Below are positions 1 through 6,193 of a stretch of DNA of 14,561 nucleotides, one piece after another. This DNA comes from Bacteroidaceae bacterium. GTDB lineage: Bacteria; Bacteroidota; Bacteroidia; Bacteroidales; Bacteroidaceae. The position numbers and the translations under genes are program-made. How positions within the stretch are numbered: the stretch's first letter is position 1; each line of letters opens with the position of its first letter. The stretch is from the NCBI GenBank assembly GCA_016302965.1, contig JAEDMP010000063.1:1-14561 (forward strand). The letters run 5' to 3'. The notes beneath the pieces are model-generated. The model made no database searches, was not told where the DNA came from, and was given only the letters and a program-made list of their open reading frames with translations.

Positions 1-237
1 GGATATTGGCTTCCAGCCAATTACCAATCATAGTATTTTCGTCGAGCTCACGTTAGATTATTTATTCTCATCTACCAGAAAATTGCAGTTCTAGTTGAAC
101 TTGCGCAAATTCTCAACACCAAGAGAGTGCTTTTATGAAAAGATTTTGTAAATTTGCACTTGCTAGTTGAATCCGCGCTTGAGAAAGTCAAATAATCTGC
201 GTTATAAATTCTTATCATCAAAAAAAAGGTCTGTTAT
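1..237. other. Intergenic region upstream of the cytochrome c maturation genes
   Basis: No credible gene is visible here; the only starts give very short peptides. The stretch is AT-rich. It holds a second promoter-like box, TAAATTTG at 149-156, with no clear -33 partner, a pair of related 16-mers at 91-106 and 163-178, and the 8-bp palindrome TTGCGCAA at 101-108. It probably contains regulatory DNA for the downstream operon. A gene reading leftwards out of the window cannot be excluded. Confidence 0.5.
91..178. repeat. Pair of imperfect 16-bp direct repeats upstream of ccsB
   Basis: CTAGTTGAACTTGCGC at 91-106 and CTAGTTGAATCCGCGC at 163-178 agree at 13 of 16 positions, with starts 72 bp apart (close to seven helical turns). 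They lie 100-190 bp upstream of the predicted ccsB start and flank the promoter-like box at 149-156. Paired sites of this kind can bind a regulator, but two short matches in AT-rich DNA may be chance. Confidence 0.3.
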
Positions 238-269
238 GTTGGAAGGAACGCAAGAAAGTTGTATATTTG
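238..269 (+). promoter_or_regulatory. Bacteroidota-type promoter of the ccsB-ccsA-peroxidase operon
   Basis: TATATTTG at 262-269 fits the Bacteroidota -7 consensus TAnnTTTG. A GTTG at 238-241 sits 20 bp upstream, the expected place for the -33 TTTG/TTG element. Transcription should begin a few bases after 269, about 274-278, which leaves almost no leader before the ATG at 280. This position also rules out the in-frame TTG at 259 as the start codon. Confidence 0.65.
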
Positions 270-279
270 CAGCCGAGTT

Positions 280-1107
280 ATGATTAAAACGTTATTCCTA
301 TCCACAGGCATCTTGTCCCTCATGGGGCCTATAGATGTGACCTTGTTTGCCTCCCCCATCGGCTGGTCGGTAGGAGTGGCTGTTGTGGCACTGCTCTATG
401 TGGCCGAAAAGGAATGGGGAGACCAAAGCTGGCTACGCTTCCTGGGATCGCCGCTCATGGCTTGCTGGCTGCTGGGACTGACGGCTCTGTGGTGCATCAT
501 CGGGAGCACCATTCCCGAATGGGCACAGTTTTCCACCTCCTGGCCCTTTGTCGTGACCATGGCACTGCTGCTGACCCACCTGGCCTTAGTAATCATCCAC
601 CGGATGCGCCAATTTGCGACACGGCGCGATTTCGCCTTCCTGCTCACGCATCTCGGCTTGTGGATCGCCCTGTTCAGCGGAATGGCGGGTGCGGGAGACA
701 CCAAGGAGCTCTACGCTGTCGTTGGCCGTACCCAGGAGACCACCAGCGCCCTGAACAAAGAGAAAGAACGCATGGAACCCATCAGCCACAGCCTGAAGCT
801 GATGAACTTCAAGATAGAAACCCACGCAGACAACGGTTCGCCCGTACAATATTCGGCCACCATCCGCATCGACGGGACGGACTGCCCGCTGGCAGTGAAC
901 CATCCCTACTCCATCAGCTGGGATGAAGACCTCTATCTGATGAACTATGAGACTGATTCCCGTGTCGGTGAGGTGAGTAGCTGCCTGCTGCTGTTGGTAT
1001 GCCAGCCCTGGAAATATGTATCGCTGATTGGCATCTTGATGTTGCTGGCCGGTACCATCTGGATGATGAGCGCAAGAAACCGGAGAAGAAAGGAGGCCCG
1101 ACCATGA
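280..1107 (+). CDS. ccsB: ResB/CcsB-like cytochrome c biogenesis membrane protein
   Basis: This is the System II (Ccs) partner thought to help carry haem across the membrane and present apocytochrome c for haem attachment. The protein has 275 residues. Hydrophobic segments lie at about 26-42, 55-75, 88-106, 118-139 and 246-263, with an extracytoplasmic domain of roughly 105 residues between the last two. Family-like features are a histidine in the fourth segment (FLLTHLGLWI, H124), VNHP at 207-209 followed by an aromatic stretch, and QPWK at 242-245 just before the last membrane helix. It is short for a ResB (often over 350 residues); in many Bacteroidota CcsB and CcsA are fused, here they are separate. 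The ATG at 280 is chosen because the promoter covers the earlier TTG. Its stop overlaps the ccsA start (ATGA), so the two are translationally coupled. The family call is secure from context and motifs; the exact mechanism is family knowledge. Confidence 0.8.
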   Translation: MIKTLFLSTGILSLMGPIDVTLFASPIGWSVGVAVVALLYVAEKEWGDQSWLRFLGSPLMACWLLGLTALWCIIGSTIPEWAQFSTSWPFVVTMALLLTHLALVIIHRMRQFATRRDFAFLLTHLGLWIALFSGMAGAGDTKELYAVVGRTQETTSALNKEKERMEPISHSLKLMNFKIETHADNGSPVQYSATIRIDGTDCPLAVNHPYSISWDEDLYLMNYETDSRVGEVSSCLLLLVCQPWKYVSLIGILMLLAGTIWMMSARNRRRKEARP

Positions 1108-1877
1108 TTACCTGGAGTCTGTTTCTGCCGTTCGCCCTGGTTGCAACGCTACTATGGGCCATGGGTGCCATTGCGGCAATCAGCCAGAAGAGAGGGAAGA
1201 CGAGCCGCGTCTGCCAATGGATGATGGGAGCCGGCATAGGTGTCTATCTGCTCTTCATCATCGGGTTGTGGGTCGGTCTGGGCCGCCCCCCCATGCGCAC
1301 ACTCGGCGAGACCCGCCTCTGGTATTCGCTATTCATGATGGTGTCGGGATGGATGGTATATGCAGGATGGCACATCCGCTGGATTCCATTCACCTCCTTG
1401 TTGATGGCCCTCGTGTTTATCATCATCAATATCGCCAAGCCCGACCTACACGACCAGAGCCTGATGCCCGCCCTGCAGAGTGTCTGGTTCATCCCGCACG
1501 TGACAGCCTACATGTTCGCCTACAGTATCTTCGGTTGTGCCTTCCTGCTGGCAACGGCCGGACTATGGCGCCAATCGGGCAAGTATCTCAGGACAACGGA
1601 CAGTCTGGCGCGCATCGGCATAATTTTTCTCTCCTTCGGAATGCTCTCGGGCTGCATATGGGCCAAACAGGCGTGGGGAAACTACTGGAGTTGGGATCCC
1701 AAGGAGACCTGGGCAGCAGCCACCTGGTGTGTCTATCTCGCCTATATCCACCAGCGCCTTTTCAAGAGAGACCTGTTCGTCTACTGGTGGCTCATTGCAG
1801 GCTTCGTCCTGTTGCAGATGTGCTGGTATGGCGTGAACCTGCTGCCATCAGCAGCCAACAGTCTGCACAGTTACTAG
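1104..1877 (+). CDS. ccsA: Cytochrome c assembly protein CcsA (haem handling, WWD domain)
   Basis: CcsA, with CcsB, forms the System II cytochrome c synthase that links haem to CXXCH cysteines on the outer face of the cytoplasmic membrane. The 257-residue protein is almost entirely membrane helices. It carries the tryptophan-rich WWD haem-binding signature WGNYWSWDPKETW at 191-203. Two histidines are at the places expected for external haem ligands: H132 in the IPHVTAY segment and H255 in the C-terminal LHSY after GVNLLPS. The start at 1104 gives an ATGA overlap with ccsB and has an AGGAGG at 1091-1096, 7 nt upstream, unusual for this phylum. The frame stays open upstream to 999, inside ccsB, but that start lacks context. 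The next gene encodes a tri-haem cytochrome, a likely client. Confidence 0.92.
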   Translation: MITWSLFLPFALVATLLWAMGAIAAISQKRGKTSRVCQWMMGAGIGVYLLFIIGLWVGLGRPPMRTLGETRLWYSLFMMVSGWMVYAGWHIRWIPFTSLLMALVFIIINIAKPDLHDQSLMPALQSVWFIPHVTAYMFAYSIFGCAFLLATAGLWRQSGKYLRTTDSLARIGIIFLSFGMLSGCIWAKQAWGNYWSWDPKETWAAATWCVYLAYIHQRLFKRDLFVYWWLIAGFVLLQMCWYGVNLLPSAANSLHSY

Positions 1878-1932
1878 TCCCGTTCCTATCGATGAAATCG
1901 ATTATTTAACCCTATATCCATTCAAAACAAGT

Positions 1933-3342
1933 ATGAAGAAATCAAGTAAAATCATCGTGGCGGGAGCCGTGGCAGTGGTGGGATTGGCCATCACCTATCG
2001 TGCCGTAAACCAGGCTCCTGACCCGTCGCTGCCCGCCAACGAGCAGATGACAAAGATTCTTGACGACGGCGGTTGTGCCTTCTGCCATACGGCCAAGCCC
2101 GACCTCCCGTTCTATGCCACCTGGCCGGTGGCCAGTTCGATGATCAAGGCCCACGTAGACGAGGGCTACAAGATGTTTGACATCGAGCCGATGATGAAAG
2201 CGCTGGCTGCCAGCGAGGCCGTGAACGAGGTGGATCTGGCCAAGGTAGAAAAATGCATCGCCGACGGCACCATGCCGCTGGCCTCCTACTATCTGGCCCA
2301 CTGGGGGGCGCAACTCACTGCCTCGAAGACCGATATCGCACTCGACTGGGTGAAGCTGCACCGCGCACAGTTCTACCCCAACAACCTGGCTGCCGAGGAG
2401 TTCAAGAACGAGCCTGTACGCCCCATCCCCGACTCCGTTGCCGTGGATCCTGCCAAGGTGGAACTGGGCAAGGCGCTCTATCACGACAACCGCCTCTCGG
2501 GCGACAACACCGTATCATGTGCTTCCTGCCATGCCATCAATATGGCGGGTGTGGACAACCATCAGTTCTCCGACGGTATCGGAGGCCAGTTTGGCGGTAT
2601 CAATGCGCCCACCTCTTTCAATGCCGTCTTCAACTTTGTACAGTTCTGGGACGGCCGCGCCGCTACGCTTGCCGACCAGGCGGCCGGTCCTCCCCTCAAT
2701 CCCGTGGAGATGGGATCGAAGTCGTTTGAAGAGATTGCCGCCAAGCTCGCTGCCGACGCAAATTTCAACAAACGCTTCCTGGCTGTCTATCCCGAAGGTC
2801 TGAATGAGAAGACCATCACCGATGCCATCGCCGAATATGAGAAGACACTGCTCACACCCAACAGCCCCTTCGACCAGTATCTGAAGGGCAACAAGAGCGC
2901 GATGACCGCCGACCAGATTGAGGGTTATGCCCTGTTCAAGGATTACAAGTGTGCCACTTGTCACGTGGGTGTCATCATGGGTGGACAGTCGTACGAACTG
3001 ATGGGACAGCGCGCCAACTATTTCCAGGACCGTGAGGTGAACGCCAAGTCGGGACTGACCGATGCCGACAACGGACGCTGGGCTCAGACCCGGGTGGAGC
3101 GCGACCGCTACCGCTTCAAGACACCTACGCTGCGCAACGTGGCCCTCACCTGGCCCTACTATCATGACGGCAGCGTGCCTACATTGGAGAAGGCTATCGA
3201 CATGATGGCCGAATACCAGGTGGGCAGGAAGATGCCTGAGACCAAGGTGGCTAAGGTGAAGACCTTCCTCGATGCGCTCACCGGCCAATACCAAGGCAAG
3301 ACCCTCACCAACATCAACAAGCCGGAGCAGAAGGCCGAATAG
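1933..3342 (+). CDS. Tri-haem membrane-anchored cytochrome c peroxidase (YhjA-like)
   Basis: This enzyme is predicted to reduce H2O2 to water outside the cytoplasmic membrane using electrons from quinol or a cytochrome. The 469-residue protein begins with a short basic stretch and one hydrophobic anchor (about 7-23). An N-terminal haem-binding domain of the Haem_bd type follows, with CAFCH at 48-52, a downstream HVDEGY and a GTMPLASYYLAH segment. The di-haem peroxidase (CCP/MauG) core follows, with CASCH at 196-200 and CATCH at 340-344, the FWDGRA motif with W239, FKTPTLRN at 395-402, and M424/M425 as candidate Met ligand of the electron-transfer haem. The extra N-terminal haem matches the layout of E. 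coli YhjA, a quinol peroxidase. The histidine found in classical enzymes as SIGHGW is not at that place; the loop reads SDGIGGQFGG, with a histidine earlier at H210. It lies 55 bp after ccsA with no clear promoter between, so it is probably in the ccs operon. Confidence 0.9.
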   Translation: MKKSSKIIVAGAVAVVGLAITYRAVNQAPDPSLPANEQMTKILDDGGCAFCHTAKPDLPFYATWPVASSMIKAHVDEGYKMFDIEPMMKALAASEAVNEVDLAKVEKCIADGTMPLASYYLAHWGAQLTASKTDIALDWVKLHRAQFYPNNLAAEEFKNEPVRPIPDSVAVDPAKVELGKALYHDNRLSGDNTVSCASCHAINMAGVDNHQFSDGIGGQFGGINAPTSFNAVFNFVQFWDGRAATLADQAAGPPLNPVEMGSKSFEEIAAKLAADANFNKRFLAVYPEGLNEKTITDAIAEYEKTLLTPNSPFDQYLKGNKSAMTADQIEGYALFKDYKCATCHVGVIMGGQSYELMGQRANYFQDREVNAKSGLTDADNGRWAQTRVERDRYRFKTPTLRNVALTWPYYHDGSVPTLEKAIDMMAEYQVGRKMPETKVAKVKTFLDALTGQYQGKTLTNINKPEQKAE

Positions 3343-3371
3343 GCTGACAGGGCCAATACCATCATTCCAGA

Positions 3372-3413
3372 CAAGGGAGCACTGCCGCAACGGCTATGCT
3401 CCCTTGATTTTTA
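3372..3413 (+). terminator. Rho-independent terminator after the peroxidase gene
   Basis: CAAGGGAGCA at 3372-3381 pairs perfectly with TGCTCCCTTG at 3397-3406. The loop contains a further four-base stem, GCCG (3384-3387) with CGGC (3391-3394) around CAA. The stem is followed by ATTTTTAT on the plus strand. It lies 30 bp after the peroxidase stop and ends the plus-strand operon before the convergent hydrolase gene. Confidence 0.85.
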
Positions 3414-3458
3414 TCGAATCCATCGACATCAGACGGAATCTGAAAGAATGGAAAAGGC

Positions 3459-4148
3459 TTACTGCTGCAACGCCTTGAGCACCTGTCGGGAGATACTCTC
3501 CATGCCCTTGACCGTGGGATGGCCTGCAAGTTTGTCCACATCCTTGAGTTCGAGTAGACTCACGCCGTAGTGCTTGCAGATGGTGCGCACGGAACTGTTC
3601 ACCTCGTCGCGCAACTCACTGTTGAGCAGGAACAGCAGGCGGGCATTGGGATAACGCTTCTGTGCATCGTCGAGCAACTTGGCCATGGCCGGACGGAAGA
3701 AGTAGAGGTCGGCCCGTTTCCAATCGCCGTATTTGTATTCGCCCATCTGGGCTCCGGCCCAGGAATCGTTGGTTCCTCCGAAGATAAGGATGATATCGGG
3801 GGTACCGAGTTGGGGCAGGCGGGTGATGAACGAACGGGGCGAATAGTCGGCATCATTGTAGCCGGTATAGCAGATGGTGGCTCCCGAATAGGAGTTGTTG
3901 ACACCCAGTTTGTAGCCGCCCTCCTTGACAACACGCCACCACCAGGTGTCGCGTACATCGTTCAGGTCTGTTTGTTTGGGGTTGTTCTTCACGAAATACC
4001 AGGATTCGTTGGTGTCAGGATAGATGTAACCCTCGAAGGTGGAATAGGAATCGCCGAGAATGGCTACGGTCTGCCGCACTTGGGCATGAATGCCTGCTGC
4101 ACCGAGAAGCAGGGACAGCAGAGCCAGGTAAAAGGTTTTCTTGGTCAT
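3459..4148 (-). CDS. Secreted SGNH/GDSL-family hydrolase (probable carbohydrate or lipid esterase)
   Basis: This is a 229-residue exported serine hydrolase of the SGNH fold; the family removes acyl or acetyl groups from sugars, lipids or small esters, and the substrate cannot be read here. A signal peptide covers about residues 1-22, with likely cleavage after HA before Q23. Block I is GDSYSTFEG with nucleophile S34, block II is the NNSYSGAT region (G89), block III is GGTND (124-128) with N127, and block V has H210 in AGHPTVKGM. The usual block V is D-x-x-H, but here the residue three before H210 is leucine (L207); the nearest acids are D205 and D203. It is a single-gene unit with its own strong promoter, convergent with the peroxidase operon. 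I see no polysaccharide-utilisation genes beside it. Confidence 0.85.
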   Translation of the reverse strand: MTKKTFYLALLSLLLGAAGIHAQVRQTVAILGDSYSTFEGYIYPDTNESWYFVKNNPKQTDLNDVRDTWWWRVVKEGGYKLGVNNSYSGATICYTGYNDADYSPRSFITRLPQLGTPDIILIFGGTNDSWAGAQMGEYKYGDWKRADLYFFRPAMAKLLDDAQKRYPNARLLFLLNSELRDEVNSSVRTICKHYGVSLLELKDVDKLAGHPTVKGMESISRQVLKALQQ

Positions 4149-4224
4149 GGGGTTTGTAAGACTATAAAGGGGTTAAACAATTTGCGAGATAGAGCGCATC
4201 AGGTTTTAGGGATGAATTGCGCCG

Positions 4225-4256
4225 CAAAGGTAATGATTTTGGCCGATACCTCCAAA
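4225..4256 (-). promoter_or_regulatory. Promoter of the SGNH hydrolase gene
   Basis: Read on the minus strand, TTTG (4256-4253) is followed by exactly 20 bp and then TACCTTTG (4232-4225). Both match the Bacteroidota -33 TTTG and -7 TAnnTTTG elements. Transcription should begin near 4219, giving a leader of about 70 nt before the ATG at 4148. This is the cleanest promoter in the window. Confidence 0.85.
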
Positions 4257-4517
4257 CATTCCATGCTGTTTTGTGAACCAAAACGGGGGATAGTGGGTCC
4301 TTTTACTCGCTGTCTCTTGCAGCCGGATTCTTGTAGCCGTATAAAAGCCTTGGCGATGGATTTGCGATGGAACACATGTTCATTCCTGCTTCCTATTTGC
4401 AATAGGATAGCCTTCTCACCGATAAGATTAACGCGAATTCGACGAAATAAAAATCTTTGCATCCGTTCTTTATTTACTTGCGGACATCTGCCTATTTTGA
4501 AGTAGGTGGAGGATGCG
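4257..4517. other. Spacer between the efflux operon and the hydrolase gene
   Basis: I see no credible gene here. The one frame open across it on the minus strand runs through the hydrolase promoter and has no recognisable protein features. The only structure noted is the perfect dyad TCCTATT-TGC-AATAGGA at 4391-4407, about 135 bp upstream of the hydrolase -33 element. The stretch is AT-rich. Confidence 0.5.
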
Positions 4518-4556
4518 AAAAAAATGCCCCAACATCTCATGCGATGCCAGGGCATT
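4518..4556 (-). terminator. Terminator of the efflux operon
   Basis: On the minus strand AATGCCC (4556-4550) can pair with GGGCATT (4529-4523), followed by a T run complementary to the A run at 4518-4524. The 20-base loop holds a weaker inner stem. It starts 3 bp after the stop of the last efflux gene, as expected for the end of that operon. Confidence 0.75.
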
Positions 4557-4558
4557 GG

Positions 4559-6193
4559 TCAGGACAGGTTCCTGCGTCTTTCAGCCAAATATTCTATCGC
4601 CAAAACAGGCCATAGAGGCACTTTTCGTATGTTGGTTCTGACGGCCGGGATATCACACAGCAGGAAGAGGGATGCCAGGAAGAGGGAGAACCAGATGACG
4701 TAGCCATACACCTGCTTGATGGCTACCAGCATCATGGAGTGCAGATAGTCGCCGCCCATAAAGGTTCCGAAACGGAAGGTGCTCAGATCAAGATGGGTGA
4801 GGGTGAGCTGTCGGCCATAGTGCATCATGTCTTCATTGAGGAAATGGGAGAAGATGGTGGCATAGAAGCCATAGCCCATGGCTCCTCCAAAATACATGTG
4901 GGTGATATTGAACACAAACAAGCCCATGAAGAACAGCTCCAGTCTGGGCACCGACTCTTGCAATGCCCACATCAGCGCGGGCGACAAGACACCATAGCCG
5001 AAGCCGCGAAGGATGATGGCCAGCCGGTATTGCTCCATGTTCACATCCATGCCTATCGTGGTGTACATCAGCAGGGCGTAGGAGAAGATGGAGAGGAAGG
5101 CGATGCCTATCAGTTTCCATATCTTCCACTTCTGCAGTTTCAGCCAGTAGAGGTCGAGGGCGATGCCCAGAAACATGCCTGGCAATGCCCACAGATACTG
5201 ACTCTCCTTGGTCAACTCTTCAAGGCCTACAACCTCGGTGTAGAGGATTTCCTCCAGGGTATGCTCGGCTCCGAAAGCCAGTTCGGCCAAGGTGGTCACG
5301 ATGAGGATGGGCACCACATTCTTGCACTTCAGCAACTGCAGTTCTACGTAGGGGTAGCGGTGATGCAACAGGCGGTAGAGGGTCAGTCCGGTTGAGAGGA
5401 GGGCTAAGGCTAAGGCCATCCTGATCGGCCTACCGTCCAACCATCTGTAGTAATCGCCATAGACGAAGACGTAGGAATAGAGCAACATCGTGAGGCAGAT
5501 GAGCAGAGCTCCCTGCCAGTCGGTTCCCTTGAGCGAACAACGGTTGGGCATCGGACAGAACGGACGGCACAGCACAAGCTGTGTCAGCAAGACGAACGAC
5601 ATGGTACCTATGGTGAATACATGCATCATCTGCCATGTGAGGTGATGGCCCATCCACGCGGCAAGCCATCCGCCGCCCTCTATCGCAGTGAGCAGGATGA
5701 TATGAAGCACGGGGAAGAACACGGCAAAATCGCGCTTGGGGGTAATCCAGTTCTGGATATTGCTCATGCACTCGAAGGTGCCTTGTATCTTGGCTATACC
5801 GGCCATGAAACAGACGACGAGGAGGAGGGGCATCGAATGGCTGTGCATGGTGATGACATTGCACAACCCGATGACGATGGCCGAGGTGCAAAGGAGCTGC
5901 AGATTGGTGAAGCGGAACTTCATCCTGAACAGCATGGGAAACCAAACCGCCATGCCAGCAAGGGTGGCATAGAGCAGCATCATCACATCCTCAATCTTAA
6001 ATTGGGTGGTGCCACGGATCTCATCAAGAGCACCGAGATACAAACCGCCCGAAAACTGGAAGCAAAAGGCCGTAACGACATAGATCCAGGGCTGCAACGG
6101 GCGAGGCACCCACCTCTTCATCATGGGCATGCAGAAACCCATCTGAGGTGGTGGAGGGGGCGCCTTCATCAGATATTCGGTCAGTTTTCCCAT
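4559..6193 (-). CDS. 14-TM major facilitator drug/H+ antiporter-like pump (DHA2/EmrB-type)
   Basis: This is the cytoplasmic-membrane component of a tripartite efflux system. The 544-residue protein shows about 14 hydrophobic helices, which fits the DHA2 group rather than 12-TM transporters. It follows an EmrA/HlyD-like adaptor and a TolC-like gene, the expected partners. Sequence motifs of the MFS are weak to the eye, so family placement rests on topology, length and context. The ATG at 6193 is preferred over the GTG at 6196 because it forms a TGATG junction with the adaptor stop (one shared base), implying coupled translation. Residues 12-16 are five consecutive prolines in the N-terminal cytoplasmic tail, followed by a basic, proline-rich stretch before helix 1. 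The substrate is unknown: drugs, bile salts or fatty acids are possible from family knowledge only. Confidence 0.8.
   Translation of the reverse strand: MGKLTEYLMKAPPPPPQMGFCMPMMKRWVPRPLQPWIYVVTAFCFQFSGGLYLGALDEIRGTTQFKIEDVMMLLYATLAGMAVWFPMLFRMKFRFTNLQLLCTSAIVIGLCNVITMHSHSMPLLLVVCFMAGIAKIQGTFECMSNIQNWITPKRDFAVFFPVLHIILLTAIEGGGWLAAWMGHHLTWQMMHVFTIGTMSFVLLTQLVLCRPFCPMPNRCSLKGTDWQGALLICLTMLLYSYVFVYGDYYRWLDGRPIRMALALALLSTGLTLYRLLHHRYPYVELQLLKCKNVVPILIVTTLAELAFGAEHTLEEILYTEVVGLEELTKESQYLWALPGMFLGIALDLYWLKLQKWKIWKLIGIAFLSIFSYALLMYTTIGMDVNMEQYRLAIILRGFGYGVLSPALMWALQESVPRLELFFMGLFVFNITHMYFGGAMGYGFYATIFSHFLNEDMMHYGRQLTLTHLDLSTFRFGTFMGGDYLHSMMLVAIKQVYGYVIWFSLFLASLFLLCDIPAVRTNIRKVPLWPVLAIEYLAERRRNLS

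Noticed and set aside
135..170. 11-codon ORF (MKRFCKFALAS) upstream of ccsB
   Set aside because: A short AT-rich chance ORF that overlaps a promoter-like box; no leader-peptide logic such as a run of one amino acid.
1888..1902. ATCGAT-GAA-ATCGAT between ccsA and the peroxidase gene
   Set aside because: Each half is itself a palindromic hexamer, so the inverted symmetry follows from a simple 6-bp duplication; no T run, so not a terminator.
2515..3390. 291-codon minus-strand frame opposite the peroxidase
   Set aside because: It is antisense to a gene with three haem motifs and also spans the terminator.
3429..3443. TCAGA-CGGAA-TCTGA as a terminator of the hydrolase gene
   Set aside because: Only a 5-bp stem with no following T run on the minus strand.
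4451..4460. AATCTTTGC as a plus-strand promoter box
   Set aside because: It lacks the leading T, has no -33 partner, and no plus-strand gene follows.
3570..4505. 311-codon plus-strand frame opposite the SGNH hydrolase
   Set aside because: It is antisense to a gene with clear catalytic motifs and a strong promoter, and its translation is low-complexity without family features.
4199..4555. 118-codon minus-strand frame in the gap after the efflux operon
   Set aside because: It begins inside the efflux terminator and runs over the hydrolase promoter; the composition is not protein-like.
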